48,802 nucleotides of DNA from contig NZ_JACDDD010000019.1 in the NCBI RefSeq assembly GCF_013817205.1, forward strand, positions 1 through 48,802. The letters run 5' to 3'. The stretch's first letter is position 1; every line of letters begins with the position of its first letter. Both the position numbers and the translations under genes were made by a program. Below are positions 1 to 9,384 of this stretch, one piece after another. Under the pieces are notes generated by a model that saw only the letters and a list, made by a program, of their open reading frames with translations, had not been told where the DNA came from and searched no databases. Source of the DNA: Polaromonas sp. Lineage in GTDB: Bacteria > Pseudomonadota > Gammaproteobacteria > Burkholderiales > Burkholderiaceae_C.

Positions 1-59
1 CCGTTCTTGCGTACACTTTGGCATTGGCAGTCCCCGGTTGCAATTGACATCGAACACCA

Positions 60-794
60 ATGACAACGCGCTTCGGCACGGGGCTGCCGACTCCTGCTAA
101 TGAAATATCCGGGCTAGTCCAGCTTATCCGGGGCCGTCGCCTCAGCACGGCGGCGCAACTGGCCGGTCGCCTGGCGGTGTCTGAACGCACTATCTACCGC
201 GACGTCGCCGAGCTGCAGCACCAGGGTGTGCCGATCGAAGGCGAGGCCGGCGTCGGCTACCGGCTGGGCGCTGGTTTTGAACTGCCGCCCCTGATGTTCA
301 CGCAGGAGGAAGCCAAGGCGCTGGTGGCCTCGGTGCGTCTGGCGCAGCAGGGCCTGGACCCCGGCCTGGCCCGCGAGGCAGAAGATGCGCTGGGCAAAAT
401 CCTGTCGGTCCTGCCCGCCGCTGCGCGTGCTGCGGCAGAAGGCCTGGCGATTTATGCGCCTCTTTTCGGGGTCGACACCGGCAACCAGCAGCGCCTGCAG
501 CAGCTGCGTGAGGCCGTCCAGACCAGGCACAAGGTGCAGCTGCATTACCGCGACCAGCAAGACAAAACCAGCCGACGCACCATTCGCCCGCTGGGCTGCT
601 TTTTCTGGGGCAAGGTCTGGACGTTGGCGGCCTGGTGCGAAGCGCGCCGCAACTTCCGCAGCTTCCGGATCGACCGTATCCAGACCATGGAGGTGCTGGA
701 GGGCGGGTTCCAGCAGGAAGCCGGTAAGACGCTGGCGATTTCCTGCGCCATATCGGCGCTCCGAACCGCGAGGGTGAAAGTTGTTTGCTATTGA
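60..794 (+). pseudogene. YafY-type HTH/WYL-domain regulator, probably frameshifted at the C-terminus
   Basis: Transcriptional regulator of the YafY/WYL type. A DeoR-like winged HTH (about residues 22-70, with SERTIYRDVAELQ as recognition region) is followed by a WYL ligand/nucleotide-sensing domain (about 145-215). The 244-residue frame ends in an atypical tail. Around 736 the family ending reappears in another frame: after GKTL, reading GAT TTC CTG CGC CAT ATC GGC gives DFLRHIG and continues to a TAG at 800-802. One base therefore seems to be missing near position 735. The N-terminus is also unusual: the family usually begins only a few residues before LVQLIRGRR, with a conserved R..RL that is absent here, and no clear ribosome-binding site precedes 60. 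Either a decaying gene or one with an altered tail. The stop lies inside a repeat A copy. Confidence 0.65.
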
Positions 795-841
795 ATCAAT
801 AGCTGTCTGCGCCCGTATTTAAAGGGCTGTCGCCTTATTTT
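786..841 (+). repeat. Dispersed repeat A, copy 1
   Basis: Starts with the perfect inverted repeat GCTATT-5 nt-AATAGC (787-803), then a GCGC box, AAGGGC and GCC-TTATTTT. Both convergent genes (the WYL regulator and the LytTR regulator) end inside it. Same architecture as copies near 10.8, 13.5, 20.4, 26.5, 31.5, 34.0 and 36.2 kb. Confidence 0.7.
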
Positions 842-1706
842 GCGCTTGTCCACCCAGGGCTGCGCGGTAGCGCCTGCTGCAGGGAATCTGGCTGCCGTCC
901 TTCATGCGCAGGCGGGCGTCGCCGCTGTCGAGGGGCTCGATTTCTGCCACGCGGTCGAGGTTGGCGGCGTAGCTGCGGTGCACTTGCACAAAACGCGCCG
1001 GGTCAAGCTGGCTGAGGAAGTCCGACAGGGTTGAGCGCAGCAGATAGTCGTGGCCGTTGACGTGGATGCCAATGTAGTTGCCCTGGGCCTGCAGCCATTC
1101 GATGTCTGCTGCGGCAATCAGGAATTCGCTGCGCAGCTTGCGCACCAGAAAACGCTCAGGGCGCGCCGGCGGGGCGTCGGAAGGCGGGGCGGCAGAGGCA
1201 GTCTCGGGGGCATCGAGCAGCCGCGCTTCGCCCTGCAGCCGCAGCAACAGCAAGCGGTAGCCGAGCACGGCGGCAAGAATCAGCACATAACTGCGCATGT
1301 CCTTGAGGTACTCGTAACCGAACACGCTGATCCAGTTGCCGGGGGTGTAACTGGCGCCCACGGCCGCATAAGCCGCCTTGCGCATGGTCATCACCACCAG
1401 CACATGTGCGGCGCAGAACATCAGCGTGCCGGCCAGGTGCCAGGGCAGGTTGCGGCACAGCGTGTCCCAGCGCAGGGGAAAGCGCCGTTCAAACGCAATC
1501 AGTACCGGGATCAGCAAACCGACGGTCAGGTTGCTCGACAGCTCCCAGACCAGGGGCTGGGCAAAGGGCGCGGTGCGCAGGTCCATCCAGGTGGTGATGC
1601 TGTTGGCCAGCATCTGGACCGTCAGCACCAGCACCCAGAAGCCTATTTCTGCGCGGCGGCGCCAGTGCTGGTAACGCGCCAGCCAGGTGCTTGTTTCGTC
1701 TGACAT
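819..1706 (-). CDS. Membrane-anchored LytTR-family DNA-binding regulator
   Basis: Transcription factor with an N-terminal membrane region and a C-terminal LytTR DNA-binding domain. Hydrophobic segments lie at about residues 20-40, 55-75, 88-108 and 133-158. A Pro/Ala-rich linker (about 165-185) follows, then the LytTR domain (about 186-285) with its typical QAQGNYIGIH and FVQVHRSYAANL signatures. Membrane-bound LytTR proteins usually lack a receiver domain and often pair with a partner membrane protein; none is adjacent here. The last codons fall in repeat A copy 1. ATG start at 1704-1706. Target genes unknown; the divergent acyltransferase gene begins 160 bp away. Confidence 0.85.
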   Translation of the reverse strand: MSDETSTWLARYQHWRRRAEIGFWVLVLTVQMLANSITTWMDLRTAPFAQPLVWELSSNLTVGLLIPVLIAFERRFPLRWDTLCRNLPWHLAGTLMFCAAHVLVVMTMRKAAYAAVGASYTPGNWISVFGYEYLKDMRSYVLILAAVLGYRLLLLRLQGEARLLDAPETASAAPPSDAPPARPERFLVRKLRSEFLIAAADIEWLQAQGNYIGIHVNGHDYLLRSTLSDFLSQLDPARFVQVHRSYAANLDRVAEIEPLDSGDARLRMKDGSQIPCSRRYRAALGGQAQNKATAL

Positions 1707-1865
1707 GGCGTCAGTCTAGGGGAAGCGTGGTCGCTTTTTCGTCCCCTGGGGTCACCACTCGTCACAAAAACGCCGCTACTTGTCCCGTCGGGGGTGCCCG
1801 AAGAAGCCTGGCGCGCAAAAAATGGCCGCCACTTGAACCACTTGTGTTTCGCCCAGGAGAAAACC

Positions 1866-3053
1866 ATGAACCGCCGTCACGACATCGATGCCCTGCGCGC
1901 CCTGGCTTTTAGCCTGGTCATCCTCTACCACGTGGCCATGTATTACGTGGCCGACTGGCACTGGCACCTGAAAAGTCCGCATGCGGCCGAGTGGCTGCAG
2001 CTGCCCATGCGTGCGCTCAATTTATGGCGCATGGACCTGGTTTTTCTGATTTCCGGTCTGGCATTGGGTTTTCTGCAACGGGGCCAGGGTGCGGGCGCCC
2101 TGTTTTTGCAGCGAAGCTGGCGGCTGCTGCTGCCGCTGGTTTTCGGTATGGCGGTGGTCGTGCCCTTTCAGGCCTACGCCCAGGGGGTGGACAACGGCAG
2201 CATCTCCCCCGGTTTTGGCGCCTTCCTGCTGCGCTACGCCGCCGGTGGGCCTTGGCCGAAAAATGCGTTTGACGGCTCGGACTTCGGTGTCACCTGGAAC
2301 CATCTCTGGTACCTGCCCTACCTGTGGCTTTACACCAGCGTGCTGCTCCTGCTGCTGCCTGCCCTGGAGTCGGCTGCCGGCCAGCGCTTGCGCAGGGTGT
2401 TTGCCGGGCTACGCGGTGTGGCCTTGCTGGCGGTGCCGGCACTGCCGCTGATGTTGTGGTCACTGGTTCTCTGGCCGCATTTCCCGCCCACGCTGGACCT
2501 GATCGGTGACGGCTGGCTGCATGCGGTGTATTTCACCCTCTTCCTCTACGGCTGGTGGATAGGCACGGACGAAGGCTGGTGGGCCGAAGCGGCGCGCTTG
2601 CGCTGGCCGGCCCTGGGCGCGGCAATGGTGCTGCTGGCGGTTTACATGGGCCTGCGTGCCCTGCCTTCGGAGCTGGCAGCGCCGCGCCAGCTGTTGCGCC
2701 TGGTCGCTGATCTGTACCTGTGGACGGCCCTGCTGGCCATCCTGGGCTGGGGCCATGTGAAGTTGAACCGCCCTTGGCGCTGGCTGTCCTGGGCCAACGA
2801 GTCGGTCTATCCCTGGTATGTGCTGCACCAGACCGTGATCATTGTGGCCATATGGTGGCTGGCGCCGTTGCAGCTGGGGCCTGCGGTGGAACCAGCGTTG
2901 CTGGTGTTGCTGACGATGGCAGGGTGCTGGACGATCACGGCCCTTGTGCGCCGTAGCGCCTGGCTCCGGCCCTTGTTCGGGCTCAAGCGGCGAGCGCGGC
3001 TTCCACATCCTTCGCCAGGTCAGCCGGTTTGTCGGTCGGCGCATAACGCCTGA
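1866..3053 (+). CDS. Acyltransferase family 3 integral membrane protein
   Basis: Predicted multi-pass membrane acyltransferase (OPG/exopolysaccharide modification type) that would transfer acyl groups to an envelope glycan. The opening DIDALRALAFSLVILYHVA carries the early conserved His of this family, followed by about ten hydrophobic segments. The ATG at 1866 was chosen because AGGAG lies 6-7 bp upstream and the family motif starts right after it; the frame is open 72 bp further upstream. 395 residues, a normal length. The final residues read into the 3' end of the convergent glutathione peroxidase gene, a 71-bp tail-to-tail overlap. Substrate cannot be inferred. Confidence 0.8.
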   Translation: MNRRHDIDALRALAFSLVILYHVAMYYVADWHWHLKSPHAAEWLQLPMRALNLWRMDLVFLISGLALGFLQRGQGAGALFLQRSWRLLLPLVFGMAVVVPFQAYAQGVDNGSISPGFGAFLLRYAAGGPWPKNAFDGSDFGVTWNHLWYLPYLWLYTSVLLLLLPALESAAGQRLRRVFAGLRGVALLAVPALPLMLWSLVLWPHFPPTLDLIGDGWLHAVYFTLFLYGWWIGTDEGWWAEAARLRWPALGAAMVLLAVYMGLRALPSELAAPRQLLRLVADLYLWTALLAILGWGHVKLNRPWRWLSWANESVYPWYVLHQTVIIVAIWWLAPLQLGPAVEPALLVLLTMAGCWTITALVRRSAWLRPLFGLKRRARLPHPSPGQPVCRSAHNA

Positions 3054-3468
3054 GAACCTGGCCATCTTTGCCCACCAGGAATTTAGTGAAGTTCCACTTG
3101 ATGGACTTGCTGCCGAGCAGGCCGGGGGCTTCGGACGACAGCCATTTGTACAGCGGGTGCGCGGCCGGGCCATTCACGTCAATCTTGCCCATCATCGGGA
3201 AACTCACGCCGTAGTTGACCTGGCAGAACTCGGCGATCTCGCCGTCGGCGCCCGGGTCCTGCGAGCCGAACTGGTTGCACGGAAAACCCAGCACCACCAG
3301 GCCCTTGCCGGTATAGGCCTTGTGCAGTTCCTCCAGCCCGCCGAACTGCGGCGTGAAGCCGCATTTGCTGGCGGTGTTGACAATCAACATGACCTTGCCC
3401 CTGAAGCTGGACAGCGCAATGTCCTTACCGTCGATCTGCTGCGCTTCAAAGTCGTAAATGCTGCTCAT
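2983..3468 (-). CDS. Glutathione peroxidase (thioredoxin-fold peroxidase)
   Basis: Reduces hydroperoxides with glutathione or thioredoxin. All catalytic positions of the family are visible: Cys36 in NTASKCGFTPQ (cysteine form), Gln70 in GFPCNQFGSQDP and Trp125-Asn126 in KWNFTKF. At 161 residues it is the typical bacterial BtuE/Gpx size. The ATG at 3466-3468 is preceded by AAGGAG. Its 3' end overlaps the convergent acyltransferase gene. Probably cytoplasmic, as no signal peptide is visible. Confidence 0.93.
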   Translation of the reverse strand: MSSIYDFEAQQIDGKDIALSSFRGKVMLIVNTASKCGFTPQFGGLEELHKAYTGKGLVVLGFPCNQFGSQDPGADGEIAEFCQVNYGVSFPMMGKIDVNGPAAHPLYKWLSSEAPGLLGSKSIKWNFTKFLVGKDGQVLRRYAPTDKPADLAKDVEAALAA

Positions 3469-3589
3469 GGTGTGCTCCTTGTTGGACTTGCCACTGTACT
3501 GCAGCGCGATGCGTTGGGAGGTCTTGAATTCATGCCGGGGCCGCGGATCTGACTTCGCCAGTTCGCAGGCGCAGGGATCAACCGGGGGG

Positions 3590-4471
3590 CTATTTCCTGG
3601 CTGCCAAAACAGCGGCCAGCACGATGAGGCTGCCACCCAGCAGAATGCGCGGGCTGAATTCCGCTGCGCCCAGCAGCGCCGCCGAGATGCTGGCAAACAG
3701 GATCTCGGTCAGCATCACAACGGCTGTGGTGCTGGCAGCCAGCCGGGCAGCCCCGTACTGCAGCGCCATGTTGCTGACCAGAAAAGCCAGGCTCAGGCCC
3801 AGCGCCAGCGGCACCCAGACGACACTCCACAGCGGAGCGCTCACGGTGCCGCCGATCAAGCCCAGCAAGGCGGCGCCGCTGGCCATGATGGCGCCGCCGC
3901 CGAACATGGCCAGCATGCGGGATGCATCCGGGGTGTACTCAAGCTTGCGCAGCATGACATTGGTCGCCGCAAAACTGAGCCCGCCCATCAGCGCCAGCCA
4001 GTCGGCTGCGTCTTGCGGTAACGGCCAGGGCGAGGCGGGCTCCTTGAGGACGATGATCACCCCGGTCATGGCCAGCAACAGGCGCAGCAGCGATGCGCGC
4101 GTCGGCCGCTCGCCCAGCAGCAACCAGGCCAGCAGCACCGACCACGCCGGCATCAGATAAAACAGCAGCACCACGCGCACCACGTCGCCGACCGTCACTG
4201 CCCAGTTGAAGCCGACATTGGTCAGGCCGGCAGCGACGGCCAGCCACCACAATTGCGGGTGGTGTGCGAAGCTGCGCCAGGCGCCGGGTCGCCATGCCGA
4301 GATGCCGGCCAGACAGAAGAAGTAGATCAACGCGGTGGACCACAGCGGGTGCAGGCCCATGGCCTGCAGCTCGCGAAACGGCCACCACGACACGCCCCAG
4401 ACGAAGGCGTTGCAGACGAGGGCCCCTGCGGCCAGGGCTTTGGCACGAGGGCTCATGAAGTGAGTTCGCAA
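3590..4471 (-). CDS. EamA/DMT-family transporter
   Basis: Ten-helix inner-membrane permease of the drug/metabolite transporter superfamily, made of two EamA repeats (about residues 12-142 and 160-290). WGVSWWPFRELQAMG and MPAWSVLLAWLLLGERP are typical repeat signatures. 293 residues, full length. Starts at 4471 or at an internal ATG at 4456 (MSPRAK) are both possible; the start is not decided by a strong ribosome-binding site. It lies 49 bp downstream of lplT and may be cotranscribed. Substrate unknown. Confidence 0.87.
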   Translation of the reverse strand: MRTHFMSPRAKALAAGALVCNAFVWGVSWWPFRELQAMGLHPLWSTALIYFFCLAGISAWRPGAWRSFAHHPQLWWLAVAAGLTNVGFNWAVTVGDVVRVVLLFYLMPAWSVLLAWLLLGERPTRASLLRLLLAMTGVIIVLKEPASPWPLPQDAADWLALMGGLSFAATNVMLRKLEYTPDASRMLAMFGGGAIMASGAALLGLIGGTVSAPLWSVVWVPLALGLSLAFLVSNMALQYGAARLAASTTAVVMLTEILFASISAALLGAAEFSPRILLGGSLIVLAAVLAARK

Positions 4472-4520
4472 GAGGGCGTAAAACCGCCCGCAGGCCGTCG
4501 AACCAGAATGCCGTCCCGCA

Positions 4521-5801
4521 TCAATGAGACTTGTCGCTGCGGGCGATGGTCAGCAGGTGCTCCACCTGCTCCTTGTGGTGGATGCAATTGCTTTTGTGCC
4601 AACGCTGGATCACCCACATGAAGCCGGCCACCACCACGCCGAAGGTGGTGATGGCGCCAAAGGCCGACAGGCCTATGCCGGTGGACAGGCTGTAGCCGGC
4701 GCCCAGTGCCAGGATGCAGGCTTGCTCGTTGAAGTTCTGCACGGCAATCGAGCGGCCGGCGCCCATCAGGTTGTGGCCGCGGTGCTGCAGCAGCGCGTTC
4801 ATCGGCACGACCAGGAAGCCGCCCAGGCCGCCCAGCAAAATCAGAAAGGGCGCGGCGACCCAGACGTTGCTGATGAAGTTCATCAGGATCACCAGCAGGC
4901 CCATCGCGATGCCCAGCGGCATCACCATGGTGGCGTGCTCCAGCCGCATGCGCATGGATGCCACGATGGCGCCGACTGCCGTGCCTATGGCCACCACACC
5001 GACCAGCGACGACGCTTGCGTGGTGCTGTAACCCAGCGCAGCGGCGCTCCACGCCAGCACGATATAGCGCAGGTTGCCCGACACGCCCCAGAACAGCGTG
5101 GTGGTTGCCAGCGAGATCTGCCCGAGCTTGTCGCGCCACAGCGCGGCGTTGCAGTTCCAGAAGTCGGGCAGCAGTTCGAGCTTGTTGCGTGGCATGGGCC
5201 GCATCTCGACGCCGGTCAGCGGGATGCGCGTGTTGAACCAGGCAGCAATGGCGTACAGCAGGATCAGTGCGCAGATCGCGGCTTCAGGCGGCGTGTCAAT
5301 GCCTGTGGAAATAATCGGGAAGTCGAAGGACAGCAACAGGTGCGAGACGGAATGGCCGACCAGTTGACCACCCAGCAGCACACCGAGGATGATGGAGGCA
5401 ATCGTCAGCCCCTCGATCCAGCCGTTGGCCTTGACCAGCTGCGAGGCCGGCAGCAGTTCGGTCAGGATGCCGTATTTGGCTGGAGAGTAGGCCGCGGCGC
5501 CCAGGCCGACAATCGCATAGGCCAGCAGCGGGTGGGTGCCAAACAGCATCATCAGGCAGCCGATCACCTTGATGGCGTTGCTGATGAACATGACTTTGCC
5601 CTTGGGCTGCGCATCGGCAAAGGCGCCGACAAAAGGCGCGAGCACCACATAAAACAGCGCAAACATGGGCACCAGCGCAGCCGGCTGCCACTTGGGCGCG
5701 CCACTGGTCCTGAGCAACTCGACGGCGGCGACAAACAGCGCGTTATCAGCCAGCGAGCTGAAAAACTGGGCCGCCATGATGGTGTAAAAACCGCGCTTCA
5801 T
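4521..5801 (-). CDS. lplT: Lysophospholipid transporter LplT
   Basis: MFS permease that flips lysophospholipids across the inner membrane for re-acylation. 426 residues with about 12 hydrophobic segments; the opening GFYTIMAAQFFSSLADNALFVAA is the LplT signature. Other conserved stretches are SPAKYGILTELLP and NALLQHRGHNLMGAGRSIAVQN. In enterobacteria lplT is coupled to aas; here it stands alone, divergent from alr, an arrangement I associate with Burkholderiales. ATG start at 5799-5801. Confidence 0.92.
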   Translation of the reverse strand: MKRGFYTIMAAQFFSSLADNALFVAAVELLRTSGAPKWQPAALVPMFALFYVVLAPFVGAFADAQPKGKVMFISNAIKVIGCLMMLFGTHPLLAYAIVGLGAAAYSPAKYGILTELLPASQLVKANGWIEGLTIASIILGVLLGGQLVGHSVSHLLLSFDFPIISTGIDTPPEAAICALILLYAIAAWFNTRIPLTGVEMRPMPRNKLELLPDFWNCNAALWRDKLGQISLATTTLFWGVSGNLRYIVLAWSAAALGYSTTQASSLVGVVAIGTAVGAIVASMRMRLEHATMVMPLGIAMGLLVILMNFISNVWVAAPFLILLGGLGGFLVVPMNALLQHRGHNLMGAGRSIAVQNFNEQACILALGAGYSLSTGIGLSAFGAITTFGVVVAGFMWVIQRWHKSNCIHHKEQVEHLLTIARSDKSH

Positions 5802-5882
5802 TAAACTGTTTTGATCACCATTGCGAAGGCATCATAGGGCCGATGCCGCAGGATAAAGTGAATGTCTCCAGACGATGAAGGT

Positions 5883-5890
5883 TTATAGCA
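5883..5890 (-). promoter_or_regulatory. Possible extended -10 promoter element for lplT
   Basis: On the minus strand the sequence reads GTGCTATAAA, an extended -10 (TGnTATAAA), about 80 bp upstream of the lplT ATG. No convincing -35 was found at the usual spacing. Confidence 0.3.
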
Positions 5891-5980
5891 CGCGTCAAGC
5901 TGGCAGAATCCGGAAATTGACCCTGTGCTGACTGTGTTAACCCGCGCCACCCGGCGCGCCTTACCTCAAGGTTCCCCCTC

Positions 5981-7075
5981 ATGCCCCGCCCGATTCTTGC
6001 CACCATTCACACTGCCGCGCTGCAAAGCAATCTGGCCCGCGCACGTGCCGCCGCCCCGGATGCCCGGGTCTGGGCGGTGGTCAAGGCCAATGCCTACGGC
6101 CACGGCATCGAGCGGGTTTTTGAGGGCCTGCGCGGCGCCGACGGCTTCGCCCTGCTGGACCTGGACGAGGCGCGGCGCATGCGCGCACTCGACTGGCGTG
6201 GCCCCATCCTGCTGCTTGAGGGTTGCTTTGAACTGCGCGACCTGGAGCTGTGCTCGCGCCTGGGCTTGTGGCACACGGTTCACTGCGACGAGCAGGTTGA
6301 CATGCTCGCCACGCACAAGACCCAGTTGCCACACCGTGTCTTCCTCAAAATGAACTCGGGCATGAACCGGCTGGGCTTTGCGCCCGAGCGCTACCGTGCG
6401 GCCTGGACGCGACTCAATGCGCTGCCGCAGGTCGAAGAGATTTCGCTGATGACCCACTTCAGCGATGCCGACGGGCCCAAAGGCATTGCTGCGCAGCTTC
6501 ACGCTTTCGAGGCAGTCACACATGACCTGCCCGGCGAACGCACGCTGAGCAATAGTGCTGCGGCGCTGCGCCATGGTGCAGTCGTTACCGACAAGTCGGA
6601 TTGGGTGCGGCCCGGCATCGCGGTCTACGGCAGCTCACCCGATTTTCCAGAACACACGGCCGCTGACTGGGAGCTGCAGCCGACCATGACCTTGTCGTCA
6701 AAAATCATCGGCGTTCAAAACCTGGTGGCCGGCGACACGGTGGGTTACGGTTCCAGCTTCAGCGCTGACGGACCGCTACGCATAGGTGTGGTGGCTTGCG
6801 GTTATGCCGACGGCTATCCGCGGCATTGCACAACAGGCACGCCGGTGATGGTTAACGGCGTGCGCTGCCGCATGGTGGGGCGCGTCAGCATGGACATGAT
6901 CACCGTGGACCTGACGCCGGTGCCCGAGGCCGGCATAGGCAGCGAGGTCACCTTGTGGGGGCAGTCATCCACGGGCGCCGTGTTGTCCATCGACGAGATT
7001 GCGCACGCGGCCGGTACGGTCGGGTATGAACTGATGTGCGCGCTGGCGCTGCGGGTGCCGGTGGTGGCCGCATGA
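5981..7075 (+). CDS. alr: Alanine racemase
   Basis: PLP-dependent interconversion of L- and D-alanine for peptidoglycan. The PLP lysine is Lys35 in [12 protein letters not shown]. Further family motifs are [13 protein letters not shown], the [11 protein letters not shown] segment and the catalytic-Tyr region [11 protein letters not shown]. 364 residues, full length. The stop TGA overlaps the next gene's ATG (ATGA, 7072-7075), indicating translational coupling. In many Burkholderiales lplT, alr and radA are close neighbours; here about 11 kb separates alr from radA. Confidence 0.95.
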   Translation: MPRPILATIHTAALQSNLARARAAAPDARVWAVVKANAYGHGIERVFEGLRGADGFALLDLDEARRMRALDWRGPILLLEGCFELRDLELCSRLGLWHTVHCDEQVDMLATHKTQLPHRVFLKMNSGMNRLGFAPERYRAAWTRLNALPQVEEISLMTHFSDADGPKGIAAQLHAFEAVTHDLPGERTLSNSAAALRHGAVVTDKSDWVRPGIAVYGSSPDFPEHTAADWELQPTMTLSSKIIGVQNLVAGDTVGYGSSFSADGPLRIGVVACGYADGYPRHCTTGTPVMVNGVRCRMVGRVSMDMITVDLTPVPEAGIGSEVTLWGQSSTGAVLSIDEIAHAAGTVGYELMCALALRVPVVAA

Positions 7076-7875
7076 TCAACCTGTCGAACTGGCGCTCGGT
7101 TCGGTTGTGGGAAAGCAGTGTGGAGAGGCAATTGCGCCAGCGCCACTGGCTGGGGTTGCACGGCCTGTGCATAGGCACCATCGTGCTGGGCGTGATGTGG
7201 GCGGCGGCGCATCTGCAGATGCTGATGGGCTCGGACTCGCTGGCCTTGCGTTATGCGGCCACCCTGGGCGTGGGTTACCTGGCTTACTTGCTGGTGCTGC
7301 GTACCTGGGCAGCCGTCCTGGTCAGGCAACGATCCGGTGACGACGGTTGGCACGGCGATGTGCCGCTGCCCGACATCGGCGGCAGCAGCAACTCTTGCGT
7401 GGCTGCGCCCGACCCGGCCATGGTGTCGGGCGGCGGTGGCGATTTTGGCGGTGCCGGTGCCTCCGGGGATTTTTCGGAGGGGACGGAGGTTTCGGGAAGC
7501 CTGGGGGATGTGGCCAGCGGGGCGCTGGAAGCCGCCGGCAGTGCCGACGAAGGCGCTGTGGTGGTGGTCCCGGTGGTGGCCATTTTCCTGATCGGTTGCG
7601 CCGTTTTCCTCGGGGCCGGATGCTTGCTGCTGCTATATTTCGGCTGGGAAGCGCTGCTGACGGTGGCGGTGGAACTGGCTTTTTCTTACGTCTCGGCACG
7701 CACGGCGGTGCGTGTGGTGCGCGAAGGCTGGTTGTCGGCTGCGGTGCGGCTGACCTGGAAACCCCTGATGGGCGCGCTTTTTTGCGCGGTGGCCCTGGGC
7801 GCCATGCTGGATTATTTTGTCCCCGCAGCGCATTCCCTCCCGCATGCCATCCGGTTGATCAAGGGCGCCGGCTGA
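7072..7875 (+). CDS. Conserved membrane protein of unknown function, coupled to alr
   Basis: I do not recognise a named family. The 267-residue protein has two N-terminal hydrophobic segments (about residues 28-50 and 60-82), a Gly/Ser/Asp-rich low-complexity linker (about 95-160 with [15 protein letters not shown]), and two to three C-terminal hydrophobic segments (about 163-190, 190-210 and 232-250). The start is the ATG overlapping the alr stop by 4 bp, in preference to an in-frame codon inside alr. The coupling suggests a housekeeping or envelope role, but that is only inference from context. Confidence 0.75.
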   Translation: MINLSNWRSVRLWESSVERQLRQRHWLGLHGLCIGTIVLGVMWAAAHLQMLMGSDSLALRYAATLGVGYLAYLLVLRTWAAVLVRQRSGDDGWHGDVPLPDIGGSSNSCVAAPDPAMVSGGGGDFGGAGASGDFSEGTEVSGSLGDVASGALEAAGSADEGAVVVVPVVAIFLIGCAVFLGAGCLLLLYFGWEALLTVAVELAFSYVSARTAVRVVREGWLSAAVRLTWKPLMGALFCAVALGAMLDYFVPAAHSLPHAIRLIKGAG

Positions 7876-7896
7876 AAGACCGGACGCCGCTCGGCC

Positions 7897-8799
7897 TCAG
7901 CGCTTCCTCAACCCCAGCACCATCACCGCGCCCACCACCAGCAGCGCCCCGGCCACCTGAACGGGCGCAATCGCCTGGCCCAGAATCAGCCAGGCCAGCA
8001 CCAGCGCAAACACCGGCTCCACATTCATGATGGCTGAATTGCCCACCACGCCGAGCTTGGGCAACACGGTAAACATGATGGTGAAGGCCGTGCCGTACAG
8101 AAAGGTCAACGCCGCCAGGCCGTACCAGCCTGCGGCCGCCTGCGGCAGGTGAAAGCCGCCCTGCACGCCCACCATGCTCAATGCAATCAGTCCGGCGATG
8201 GCCATGGTGGTGGCGGTGCGCACGCGCCCGTCCACGTCGGCGGTTTCCTGCTGCGTGATGACCAGCGCCAGCCCGAAGGTGCCGGCCGCCGCCAGCGCAA
8301 AGGCCACCCCCGCGCCAATGCCGGCCCACTGACCGGAAGCGCCCAGGCCCGAGGCGGCGCCGAACACATCCAGCGCCAGCGCCAGTCCGACCAGGATGAC
8401 AGGCATGGCGATCAGCATGGCGGGTTCTGGTTTCTGCCGGTACACCACAGCGGCCCACAGCGCAGTCCAGATCGGATAGGTGTTGAAGGCCAGCAGCGCC
8501 AGCGCCACTGGCAGGCGCGCCACTGCGGAGTACAGGCACAGGCTCTGGATGCCTATCAGCAGGCCGATCAGCGGCAACATGCGCTTGTGGCGTGCGCTGA
8601 AGCCGACATGCACACCCGCCACGGCGAGCAAGGCCACGATGACCACGGTGGTGACGCCGCTGCGGAACGCCACCGCAGTGGCGACGTCCACGCCGTTGTT
8701 GAATGCGATGCGCGCGGCGACATGGTTGGCACCCATCATCAATGCAATCAGCAGCAGGGTGGCGAATGCGGCGCCGCTGATGGCGCGTTTTGGCGTCAC
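7897..8799 (-). CDS. EamA/DMT-family transporter
   Basis: Second DMT permease of the window: 300 residues, ten hydrophobic segments in two EamA repeats (about 8-140 and 160-298). Motifs include NHVAARIAF near the N-terminus and MNVEPVFALVLAWLILGQ in the second repeat. It starts with GTG (8797-8799) with no strong ribosome-binding site; the next in-frame ATG would cut into the first helix. It is the last gene of the leftward block between alr and radA. Substrate unknown. Confidence 0.85.
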   Translation of the reverse strand: MTPKRAISGAAFATLLLIALMMGANHVAARIAFNNGVDVATAVAFRSGVTTVVIVALLAVAGVHVGFSARHKRMLPLIGLLIGIQSLCLYSAVARLPVALALLAFNTYPIWTALWAAVVYRQKPEPAMLIAMPVILVGLALALDVFGAASGLGASGQWAGIGAGVAFALAAAGTFGLALVITQQETADVDGRVRTATTMAIAGLIALSMVGVQGGFHLPQAAAGWYGLAALTFLYGTAFTIMFTVLPKLGVVGNSAIMNVEPVFALVLAWLILGQAIAPVQVAGALLVVGAVMVLGLRKR

Positions 8800-8949
8800 G
8801 ACTGAGCAGGCAAAAGAGTCAGCACCTTGCGCAGCAGTGTTGTGATGTGCTCGCCCTGAAAACGTCGCCTTGGAGCAAGCGCCAAAAAGCGGTGCAGAGA
8901 CGGAGCGCGCGAGACTGGGTTTTTGGCCATGGGGATTGCCGGTGTTGTG

Positions 8950-9384
8950 TCAGAGGAGGCTGGCCAAATGGGTCTTGGCGGCGGCGGCGAGTTTGTCGTC
9001 AAAGGTGGCCAGTGGGCATTTGAGATCGGCGGCGAGCCAGAGATAGGAGGCGTCGTACGCGGACAGGTCGTAGCGCATGGCAAGGTCAGCAACGGCCGGG
9101 GCATCGACAGGGTGGAGTTCGATTTCCATCGTTGCAGCCTCCGCCAAGCCTTCACTTGCATGCGCATCGCCCTTGCGCAATTTTTTGACGGTGACGCTGG
9201 CCAGTTCGACGCGCAGAAGATGCGGCGCATGTAGCGTGCGCCCGTCCAACTGTTGCCGGGCTTGCTCACTCCATTCCTCGCCAAAAACAAATCCGGCAAG
9301 GCAGCTGCAATCGACAACCAGCGCGGGCCGCAGCAGGTACTGCGCGGGCGGTTCTGCAACGTGCAGGGTGGGCATTGGCTTCAC
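8950..9384 (-). CDS. PIN-domain toxin (VapC-like ribonuclease)
   Basis: Putative Mg-dependent endoribonuclease toxin of a type II toxin-antitoxin pair. 144 residues forming a PIN domain whose acidic residues can be placed: Asp25 (VVDCS), Glu60 (LLRVELAS), Asp111 (AYDASYLWLA) and Asp129/130 (LATFDDKL). The ATG overlaps the antitoxin stop by 4 bp (9381-9384), the usual arrangement. The cognate target RNA cannot be inferred. Confidence 0.87.
   Translation of the reverse strand: MKPMPTLHVAEPPAQYLLRPALVVDCSCLAGFVFGEEWSEQARQQLDGRTLHAPHLLRVELASVTVKKLRKGDAHASEGLAEAATMEIELHPVDAPAVADLAMRYDLSAYDASYLWLAADLKCPLATFDDKLAAAAKTHLASLL

Noticed and set aside
1..59. First 59 bases
   Set aside because: No start, stop or motif could be assigned; too short to judge.
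4524..5804. Long open frame on the + strand opposite lplT
   Set aside because: Composition is rich in Gln, His, Arg and Gly as expected for the antisense of a GC-rich gene; lplT on the other strand has full family motifs.
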